12,220 nt of DNA. It comes from Spirochaetaceae bacterium. GTDB taxonomy: Bacteria; Spirochaetota; Spirochaetia; Treponematales; Treponemataceae. The notes below the pieces were generated by a model, which was not told the origin of the DNA, did not search any database, and worked only from the letters and a program-made list of their open reading frames with translations. Below are positions 5,844 to 11,305 of this stretch, in pieces. The stretch lies in assembly GCA_031272345.1 (NCBI GenBank), contig JAISTZ010000184.1, positions 1-12,220 on the forward strand, written 5' to 3'. Position 1 is the stretch's first letter. Every line of letters starts with the position of its first letter. A program made the position numbers and the translations under genes.

Positions 5844-5862
5844 AGTCCGGCTGGGCCGGACT
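5844..5862 (+). promoter_or_regulatory. 5'-end hairpin of the second flaB leader
   Basis: AGTCCGGC (5844-5851) and GCCGGACT (5855-5862) form a perfect 8-bp, GC-rich stem with a TGG triloop. It begins where the promoter at 5809-5837 predicts the transcript to start. Confidence 0.5.
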
Positions 5863-5997
5863 CTGGACGCGGTTTAGACGCGCCCGTGATCTTTTACATC
5901 GGCCTTCCAGACGGCGCCTTCGGGCACTGTCGGGCGTTTGTGACGGCATAGACAGAAGTCGCGCAGGCGATTTCTATTCCTGCTGTTTGGGTCTAAA

Positions 5998-6029
5998 CAG
6001 TCCCAAGGGGGCGCATAACCTTAGGACTG
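5998..6029 (+). promoter_or_regulatory. Stable hairpin in the long leader of the second flaB
   Basis: CAGTCC (5998-6003) pairs with GGACTG (6024-6029). After one C-A mismatch, AAGG (6005-6008) pairs with CCTT (6019-6022) around a 10-nt loop. A competing stem is CTGTTT (5983-5988) with AAACAG (5995-6000). GTTTAGAC (5872-5879) and GTCTAAAC (5991-5998) could also pair over a distance. The rest of 5863-5982 holds no gene; I see only more short GC-rich stems there. Confidence 0.45.
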
Positions 6030-6044
6030 CCCGCACAGACGAGG

Positions 6045-6086
6045 CGCAAAGCATGGATTGTTTTGCGGTACACCTATCATGGAGGG
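6045..6086 (+). promoter_or_regulatory. Candidate CsrA-binding leader element of the second flaB (GGA hairpin plus SD)
   Basis: CGCAAAGCA (6045-6053) pairs with TGTTTTGCG (6059-6067, reading T6059-G6060-T6061 onward) in a 9-bp stem with one G-U pair and the loop TGGAT (6054-6058). Thirteen nt later is the SD GGAGGG (6081-6086), four bases before ATG 6091. Stem length, loop GGA and spacing to the SD equal those of the first flaB, while several stem pairs differ by compensatory changes. Confidence 0.65.
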
Positions 6087-6090
6087 CAAT

Positions 6091-6945
6091 ATGGTTATTA
6101 ATCACAACATGAGTTCTATGTTTGCAAACAGGACGCTCGGCGTAAACAACACGGCGCTTCTGGGCAACATAGAAAAACTCAGTTCGGGTCAAAAAATCAA
6201 CAAGGCGGGGGATGACGCTTCGGGGTTGGCGGTATCTGAAAAGATGCGCGCCCAAATCCGGGGGTTGAACCAGGCGGAACGGAACATCCAGAACGGGGTT
6301 TCGTTCATCCAGACAACCGAGGGGTATCTTCAGGAAACGACGGATATTCTTCAGCGCATCCGGGAACTTTCGGTCCAGTCCGCAAACGGGATCTATTCCG
6401 ATGAGGACAGGCTTCAAATTCAGGTTGAGGTTTCTCAGCTTGTTGCGGAAGTCGACAGGATCGCCAGCCAGGCGCAGTTTAACGGCATGAACATGCTTAC
6501 CGGCGCTTTCGCCACTGATTCGGCGTCGAACCGCGTAATGCAGTTCCAAATCGGCGCCAACGTTGACCAGAACGCCCGTGTATTCATCGGAACGATGACC
6601 GCCCAGGCACTTTCGCTGGTTAGCTCTCAGGGGGACGAAACAAGCCGCCTGAACATCCTTTCACCGGAAGAATCAAACGTGGCCATCAACACCGTGGACA
6701 ACGCTCTTACAAAAATCAACAAGCAGCGGGCAGACCTGGGCGCATACCAGAACAGGTTCACCATGGCGGCAAACGGCATCGCCGTGGCCGCGGAGAACCT
6801 TCAGGCAGCGGAGTCGCGCATCAGGGACACCAACATGGCTTCGGAAATCGTTGAATACACCAAAAACCAGATTCTCACACAATCTGGTACAGCAATGCTC
6901 GCACAGGCAAACGCCCAGGCGCAAAACGTTCTGGCCCTGCTCTAG
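6091..6945 (+). CDS. flaB: FlaB periplasmic-flagellar filament core protein (second, divergent copy)
   Basis: Flagellin core subunit, 284 residues. Start ATG 6091 is set by GGAGGG (6081-6086) and the family opening MVINHN; an in-frame ATG at 6079 has no SD and overlaps the real one. D0/D1 is nearly identical in key stretches to the first copy (IEKLSSGQKINKAGDDASGLAVSEKMRAQ..., FNGMNMLTG, NKQRADLGAYQNR, ESRIRD). The central region differs: the SMWFHIGAN signature is replaced by VMQFQIGANVDQ (149-160), and the protein ends VLALL without a terminal Arg. Codon choice is less GC-rich than in the first copy. Position suggests the T. pallidum FlaB3 slot, but paralogue identity is not proven. Followed by hairpins and then flaG. 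Confidence 0.95.
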   Translation: MVINHNMSSMFANRTLGVNNTALLGNIEKLSSGQKINKAGDDASGLAVSEKMRAQIRGLNQAERNIQNGVSFIQTTEGYLQETTDILQRIRELSVQSANGIYSDEDRLQIQVEVSQLVAEVDRIASQAQFNGMNMLTGAFATDSASNRVMQFQIGANVDQNARVFIGTMTAQALSLVSSQGDETSRLNILSPEESNVAINTVDNALTKINKQRADLGAYQNRFTMAANGIAVAAENLQAAESRIRDTNMASEIVEYTKNQILTQSGTAMLAQANAQAQNVLALL

Positions 6946-6959
6946 CGGGCGCGCCGCAT

Positions 6960-6984
6960 AAAGAGAGACCTGGATGTCATCTTT
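6960..6984 (+). promoter_or_regulatory. Hairpin with GGA in the loop, 3' of the second flaB
   Basis: AAAGA (6960-6964) pairs with TCTTT (6980-6984), and GAC (6967-6969) with GTC (6976-6978), closing the loop CTGGAT. It starts 14 nt after the flaB stop and runs into T5 (6982-6986), so it could be a weak terminator. The loop GGATGT also resembles a CsrA site. A further stem, CGTGG/CCACG (6988-6992/6999-7003), follows. Confidence 0.35.
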
Positions 6985-7008
6985 TTGCGTGGCGATTACC
7001 ACGAGAAA

Positions 7009-7042
7009 CGGAGGGGGTGCGCCCCCCTTCCGCTTCTTATTT
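7009..7042 (+). terminator. Intrinsic terminator between the second flaB and flaG
   Basis: CGGAGGGGG (7009-7017) pairs with CCCCTTCCG (7024-7032), nine pairs including one G-T, over a 6-nt loop. The tail CTTCTTATTT (7033-7042) is T-rich. It would end the abundant flagellin message, with partial read-through to flaG, whose SD begins only 4 nt later. Confidence 0.75.
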
Positions 7043-7057
7043 CACAGGAGGTAGCCC

Positions 7058-7426
7058 ATGAGCATCAGTATCAATACTATTGGGCAAACAATGGCTATGG
7101 AAGGCCGCATGTCCCCTGCGCGAATCGAAGGCGCCCCGCCGGAACCCAAGGCAACTTTTGTCATGCCGGATCCGGAGACCGTGGCGCAAAGACTCGTGGA
7201 TAATTCATCTGCCCTGGACGAGAGTATGCGGGAGCTCCAGAAACTCGCCGACAGTATGGACAGGAGAGTTCAATTTAACGTGAACAAGGAACTGGGGAGA
7301 GTCGTTGTCAAGATTGTTGACCCTTCAACCGATAAGGTTATAAAGGAGATACCGTCTGCCGACATTCAAAAGCTGCAAATCAGAATCAAAGAAACCCTTG
7401 GTCTCTTGTTCGATAAGCAGATTTAA
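7058..7426 (+). CDS. flaG: FlaG family flagellar protein
   Basis: A 122-residue protein of the FlaG family (PF03646). The N-terminal third (1-45) is Pro-rich and variable. The conserved C-terminal core (about 68-120) shows the family pattern DRRVQFNVNKELGRVV, VKIVDPSTDKVIKEIPSAD and the ending LGLLFDK. In other bacteria FlaG influences filament length and FliD-flagellin behaviour; its exact role in periplasmic flagella is not established. ATG 7058 follows AGGAGG (7046-7051) by six bases. It lies between flaB and fliD, as in many flagellar loci, with fliD 19 nt downstream. Expression probably depends on read-through of the terminator at 7009-7042 or on an unseen promoter. Confidence 0.92.
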   Translation: MSISINTIGQTMAMEGRMSPARIEGAPPEPKATFVMPDPETVAQRLVDNSSALDESMRELQKLADSMDRRVQFNVNKELGRVVVKIVDPSTDKVIKEIPSADIQKLQIRIKETLGLLFDKQI

Positions 7427-7445
7427 CCGGTAGGCGTAAAAACCG

Positions 7446-8885
7446 ATGGCAGAGATCTCAATTCCTGGCGTAAGCGACAAATACAAGACAAACGACCTTG
7501 TCAAGAGCCTGATGGAGGTCGAGCGGATCCCCCTGAACAGGGAACAGGCTTCCCTCGACAACTACAAAACCCAGCAAGAGGCCTGGCGCAGGGTAAATCA
7601 GAACATGACTGCCCTGCGCGACAGCGCCCGTTCCCTCTATTCCTACGACAATCCCTTTGTCAATAAAACCGCATCCTCAACGGAGGAGGGCTCCGTTACG
7701 GCGGTCCCCGGCCGGGGGGCGGCCAACGAATCCTTCAAGATCGACGTGATCGCCCTCGCCGAGGCGGACCGGTTCCTTTCTGGGGAGCTGGAAAAAAATT
7801 CCGCCGTCCCCGAGGGGGCCTACACCTTTTCCGTGGGAGAAAAATCAATCACCCTGAACTGGAAGGGGGGCAAGCTCGCGGACTTCGCCGGGGCCCTCAA
7901 CAGGCGGGGGGCGGGGCTCGTGAAGGCCGCCCTCATCGGTGTGTCCGGCGCAAAGCAGTCCCTCATGATAGAAAGCCTCAAGACCGGCGCGGAGAACGGC
8001 CTGTCCTTTAAAGACGCGGCCCAGGACTTCGCCCAGACAATCGCCATGAATCCCGTGTCCACGGCCAGGGACGCGGAATTCAAGTACGAGGGCATCGCCA
8101 TCACCAGGCCGGTGAACACGATCGACGACGTGATTCCCGATGTCACCCTGACCCTCCACGGCACAACCGGCAAGACCGCCGTGGTTACGATCGGGCCGGA
8201 GACCCAGGGGGCCAAGGACACGCTCATCACCTTTGTGGGCCGGTACAACCAGACCATCGCCGAGATAAACATCCTCACCCAGAACAAGGGGGAAATCATC
8301 TCGGAGCTCGAATACCTCAGCGAGGACGAACGGGCCGAGGCCGCAAAACGGCTGGGCATGTTCCAGGGTGATTCCACCCTGTCCACCGCGAAGTCCTCGT
8401 TCCAGAACATCGTCACCGGCAGGTACGCCCCGGACGAGGCCGCCCTGGTCACCATGCTGGCCCAGATCGGCATCTCCTCCAGGGCGGCCCCCGGGTCGGC
8501 CTATACGTCCGCGTCCCTCAGGGGCTACCTGGAGATCGACGAAAAAAAACTCGACGAGGCCCTCAAGAACAACCTGGGGGACATCAAGAATCTCTTCGGC
8601 TACGACTCCGACGGGGACCGGATCATCGATTCGGGCCTTGCCTACGGGCTCGACCAGCGCCTTCAGGCGTACACCCGGTCCAACGGAATCATCTCCATAA
8701 AAACGAGCGGCATCGAGTCTTCCATCGGGTCCGCTGAAACAAAGATAAAACGCCTTGAGGAGCAGCTCGCCAACCGGGAGCGGCAGCTCAAGCGGCAGTA
8801 CGGTCAGATGGAGTCCACCCTGAACAGCCTGCAAGGCCAGGCGGACAGAATCACCAATTTCGCCGCCCAGCGGCAGCGGGAATAG
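7446..8885 (+). CDS. fliD: Flagellar filament cap protein FliD
   Basis: FliD caps the growing filament and guides folding of exported flagellin. The protein is 479 residues. FliD_N (about 1-105) begins ISIPGVSDKYKTNDLVKSLMEVERIPLN, the typical opening, and runs through the VTAVPGRGAANESFKIDVIALA segment. FliD_C covers about 250-479, with YNQTIAEINILTQNKG, the EYLSEDERAEAAKRLGMFQGDS region and LRGYLEIDEKKLDEALKNN. A long terminal coiled coil (about 425-475) carries the heptad-like IKRLEEQLANRERQLKRQYG. Residues 387-397 (DSDGDRIIDSG) look like a calcium-binding loop. As I recall, other spirochete FliDs are considerably longer; this is closer to the enterobacterial size. The SD of ATG 7446 is weak (TAGG about 13 nt upstream), so coupling to flaG is likely. 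Confidence 0.93.
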   Translation: MAEISIPGVSDKYKTNDLVKSLMEVERIPLNREQASLDNYKTQQEAWRRVNQNMTALRDSARSLYSYDNPFVNKTASSTEEGSVTAVPGRGAANESFKIDVIALAEADRFLSGELEKNSAVPEGAYTFSVGEKSITLNWKGGKLADFAGALNRRGAGLVKAALIGVSGAKQSLMIESLKTGAENGLSFKDAAQDFAQTIAMNPVSTARDAEFKYEGIAITRPVNTIDDVIPDVTLTLHGTTGKTAVVTIGPETQGAKDTLITFVGRYNQTIAEINILTQNKGEIISELEYLSEDERAEAAKRLGMFQGDSTLSTAKSSFQNIVTGRYAPDEAALVTMLAQIGISSRAAPGSAYTSASLRGYLEIDEKKLDEALKNNLGDIKNLFGYDSDGDRIIDSGLAYGLDQRLQAYTRSNGIISIKTSGIESSIGSAETKIKRLEEQLANRERQLKRQYGQMESTLNSLQGQADRITNFAAQRQRE

Positions 8886-8897
8886 CCCGGAGGGGTC

Positions 8898-9491
8898 ATG
8901 GAATTCTTCGTAAACGGCGACAAAATCGACATCACCCTGGAGGGGGAACGCACCGCCGGGGACGTGCTCATGGGCATGGAACGGGCCTGCGCCGCCGAGG
9001 GGGCGGCCGTAACGGGTGTGCACATCGACGGGAAGCGCATTTCCGCCGGGGAGCTCGAAGCCGAAGCGGCGAGGCCCCTGGAGGGGATAAGCTCCATCGG
9101 GGTGACGACGATTTCCGCGGGGGACATCAAAGAGGCCGCCCGGAAGCTCGCCGTGGATCTGGATGACCTGGTGCGCACGGTTCCGGAGATTCCCGCCCAG
9201 CTCCAGGGGGGGAAGAAGCGGGAGGCCTACAAGACCATCGAGTCCCTCACCGCGGCCATAGACACGGTGTGCGTCATCCTGCCCTGGCTCCCCCGGTTTC
9301 CGGGCCGGTTCCCCCCGTTCAACCTGGGCGGGAAGACTCCGGAGGAATTTTTCAACGGCTTCACCTCCGTGCTGAGCGCCATGTGCACGGCCTTGCAGGA
9401 TAACGACATCGTCATGCTGGGGGATGTGGCGGAGTACGAGGTCTGCCCGGCGCTTTCCACCCTGGCGTCGGCGGTGAAGGAACTCCTATGA
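8898..9491 (+). CDS. Uncharacterised protein in the fliS/fliT position after fliD
   Basis: A 197-residue soluble protein of a family I cannot name. The N-terminal half (1-75) is alpha/beta, with MEFFVNGDKIDITLEGERTAGDVL and VHIDGKRIS resembling a small beta-grasp-like unit. The C-terminal part (about 95-197) is helical, including REAYKTIESLTAAIDTVC, a Pro-rich turn (LPRFPGRFPPF), FFNGFTSVLSAMCTALQ and DIVMLGDVAEYEVCPAL. No signal peptide or membrane segment. GGAGGGG (8889-8895) supports ATG 8898; it starts 12 nt after fliD and overlaps the next gene by ATGA. In most bacteria this slot holds the export chaperones fliS or fliT; a chaperone role is inference from position and helical content. 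A homologue follows fliD in T. pallidum as I recall (TP0873), unverified. Confidence 0.85.
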   Translation: MEFFVNGDKIDITLEGERTAGDVLMGMERACAAEGAAVTGVHIDGKRISAGELEAEAARPLEGISSIGVTTISAGDIKEAARKLAVDLDDLVRTVPEIPAQLQGGKKREAYKTIESLTAAIDTVCVILPWLPRFPGRFPPFNLGGKTPEEFFNGFTSVLSAMCTALQDNDIVMLGDVAEYEVCPALSTLASAVKELL

Positions 9492-10582
9492 CCTTCAGCA
9501 CCACCGGTTCGCCCATCGAGGCCAGGGCGCAGAACGAGAGCCAATTCCCCATCATATTCGGCGTGTGCGCCGGGGTCGTCCTCATCGCCTTCCTCCTGCT
9601 GCAACTGGCAAAGAAAATCAAGGCCGGCTACCACACCCCCGAGTACCTCGAGCGGCAGAAGCAGCGGACCACGAACCGGAAGGACATCAGGGCGGTCACC
9701 GAGGAATACGGGTTCACCCAGGAGGAAGCCCAGTTCCTGGAGGTCCAGTGCAGGGACAGGAGGACCCCCAACATCCGGTATCTGCTCAAGGACCACGCCC
9801 AGACTCTTGCGCTGATCAAGGAGCTCTTCCAGGCGTCCCTTTCCGAGTCCAACCCGGAGGGGGACCAGACGTTGATATTCTCTATCTTCAAAAAAATAAA
9901 CAAGATTCGCCTCGCCGACGCCGCCATGACCACCACCGCAACCCTGCCGGTGGGGCAAAAACTCCTCTACGTTGATTCCGAGGGGAAAAAATACACCACC
10001 TCGGTCATCGACAACAACGAAAAGGGGCTGACTCTCTCCGCCCCCAGGGACAGGTCCGGGATGGAGGTGGTGCCGGAGAATCTGTCGAAGATCACCCTGA
10101 TGATGCAGGAAAAGAACGACATCGCCGTGACCATTCAGGTGCGGGTGCTCCTTACCCAGGAAAAGCCCGGGGGCGCAATCCTCCTTACGACCCACGGCAC
10201 CCATTTCGAGTCCTTCCTGAAGCACGAATACCTCTACGTCCACGCCCGGCTTCCCTGCACCCTCCAGCCGGCGGCGGCCAAGCCCGGCGACGGGGGTGAG
10301 GTGACCTACGTGACCGAAAGCCGGACCTACAAGGGGCTCCTCCTCAATTATTCCGGCACGAGCTGCAACATCGTCGTCAAAAATCCCATCAACCTGCGTC
10401 AATTTCTGCGGATGTCCGTAAGGATTGACGGGGAGCATACGGAGGATTTCATCGTGATGGCGATGGATGTTGCCGAAAACAAAAAAGACGGGATATTTGT
10501 CATCCACGCGAATTTCGTGAAGATGAGCGAGGGGGTAAAAAATTATATCCTGTCCCACATATATTCGTTCACCCCCGAATAA
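9488..10582 (+). CDS. Membrane-anchored PilZ-like protein, c-di-GMP motif degenerate
   Basis: A 364-residue protein with one N-terminal membrane segment (about 20-42, IIFGVCAGVVLIAFLLLQLA) and a long cytoplasmic part. The section at about 45-145 is helical. A YcgR-N-like beta domain spans about 150-235 (LPVGQKLLYVDSEGKKYTTS...). A PilZ-like domain spans about 240-355. The architecture resembles YcgR, the c-di-GMP flagellar brake. The canonical RxxxR is replaced by H246-E-Y-L-Y250, and the D/NxSxxG motif by N287-Y-S289-G-T-S292, so c-di-GMP binding is doubtful. ATG 9488 overlaps the preceding stop (ATGA), implying coupled translation. Assignment to PilZ is by motif pattern and fold reading; it could instead be a related beta-barrel domain. 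Confidence 0.78.
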   Translation: MTFSTTGSPIEARAQNESQFPIIFGVCAGVVLIAFLLLQLAKKIKAGYHTPEYLERQKQRTTNRKDIRAVTEEYGFTQEEAQFLEVQCRDRRTPNIRYLLKDHAQTLALIKELFQASLSESNPEGDQTLIFSIFKKINKIRLADAAMTTTATLPVGQKLLYVDSEGKKYTTSVIDNNEKGLTLSAPRDRSGMEVVPENLSKITLMMQEKNDIAVTIQVRVLLTQEKPGGAILLTTHGTHFESFLKHEYLYVHARLPCTLQPAAAKPGDGGEVTYVTESRTYKGLLLNYSGTSCNIVVKNPINLRQFLRMSVRIDGEHTEDFIVMAMDVAENKKDGIFVIHANFVKMSEGVKNYILSHIYSFTPE

Positions 10583-10597
10583 GCCCATGGAGCATAC

Positions 10598-10861
10598 ATG
10601 AAGGTCATCGATTTAAAGGACATCACCCGCAAGGACAGCGCCGTGTATTACCGGCGTTATTTTTCCGCCCGGGCCGTGCTGGACCTGCCCGGGGGCGCGG
10701 CCGAAGCGCCCGTGGAGTTCGCCATAGAAACGTCCCCCCTCAGCCAAAAGACCGTCACCGTCAAGGTGGACGGCCAGGTGGATTACCCCCTCCTTCCGGT
10801 CATAAACGAGCTGAAGGCCCTCGTCCTTTCCAGGGACGAAGCGGGCGCCCTTCCCCTGTAG
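10598..10861 (+). CDS. Small uncharacterised protein (87 aa)
   Basis: I do not recognise this protein. It opens MKVIDLKDITRKDSAVYYRRYFSARAVLDL, then a strand-rich segment (VEFAIETSPLSQKTVTVKVDGQVDYPLLP) and a C-terminal helix (VINELKALVLSRD). It is soluble, with no cysteines and no signal. Size and the predicted beta-beta-beta-helix order suggest a small globular adaptor-like domain. GGAG at 10589-10592 supports ATG 10598. It sits 15 nt after the PilZ-like gene and 6 nt before tsaE, so it is part of the same transcription unit. The reading frame is well supported by codon use and SDs on both sides. Confidence 0.75.
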   Translation: MKVIDLKDITRKDSAVYYRRYFSARAVLDLPGGAAEAPVEFAIETSPLSQKTVTVKVDGQVDYPLLPVINELKALVLSRDEAGALPL

Positions 10862-10867
10862 GCAGGC

Positions 10868-11305
10868 ATGGAATTTTTTACCCGCTCCGGCGAGGAGACG
10901 ATCGCCCTGGGGAAGAAACTCGGCTCGCGTCTTGTCCCAGGGGACTGCGTGGCCCTTTCGGGGCCCCTGGGCGCCGGAAAGACCGCCTTCACCAAGGGAA
11001 TCGCCCTGGCCCTGGGGATAAGGGAGCCCGTGACGAGTCCCACCTTCACGGTGATCAGCGAATACGAGGGGACCGTCCCCCTCTACCACATCGACGCATA
11101 CCGGCTCCAGGGCCCCGCCGACTTCATCAACCTGGGGGCCGAGGACCTGCTCTTCGGGCAGGGAGTCTGCGTGATCGAGTGGAGCGAGCGCATACGGGAG
11201 GAGCTCCCGGATGACGCAATCCGCGTGACCATCGAACCCGCCGGCGGGGAAGGCCGCAGAATCACCCTGGAGAACTGGCCCCGGAGGGAACTAACGCCGG
11301 TTTAG
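10868..11305 (+). CDS. tsaE: tRNA threonylcarbamoyladenosine biosynthesis ATPase TsaE
   Basis: P-loop ATPase of 145 residues, the usual TsaE (YjeE) length. With TsaB and TsaD it installs t6A37 on ANN-decoding tRNAs. The Walker A motif GPLGAGKT is at residues 32-39. Family signatures follow: SPTFTVISEY (57-66), HIDAYRL (73-79) and the VIEWSER motif (about 102-108). The SD GCAGG lies just before ATG 10868. It is the last gene of the flagellar-side transcription unit here. tsaB often follows tsaE in other genomes, but here the next gene is pyrD on the opposite strand, with the two stop codons overlapping by 3 bases. Confidence 0.95.
   Translation: MEFFTRSGEETIALGKKLGSRLVPGDCVALSGPLGAGKTAFTKGIALALGIREPVTSPTFTVISEYEGTVPLYHIDAYRLQGPADFINLGAEDLLFGQGVCVIEWSERIREELPDDAIRVTIEPAGGEGRRITLENWPRRELTPV

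Noticed and set aside
5839..5877. A 12-codon leader-peptide-like frame (MTVRLGRTLDAV) in the flaB spacer
   Set aside because: Its ATG lies at or before the predicted start site and has no SD; no regulatory amino-acid run.
6041..6067. GCGCAAAGC before the second flaB resembles the ACGCAAAGCC core of the GEMM c-di-GMP riboswitch
   Set aside because: The other conserved GEMM parts (tetraloop receptor stem, GGUAGCGGGG segment) are absent, and the bases are explained by the GGA-loop hairpin.
7845..9023. A long open frame antisense to fliD (392 codons)
   Set aside because: fliD is clearly identified on the plus strand; the antisense product is Gly/Arg/Val-rich with no family features.
9872..9900. 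TTGATA followed by an A/T-rich stretch inside the PilZ-like gene as another internal promoter
   Set aside because: No convincing -10 at 16-18 nt (AATAAA only), unlike the strong case at 3319-3347.
9227..10588. A long open frame (453 codons) antisense to the PilZ-like gene and part of its upstream neighbour
   Set aside because: It shadows well-supported coupled genes with SDs, is composed of low-complexity residues typical of antisense GC-rich frames, and shows no domain.
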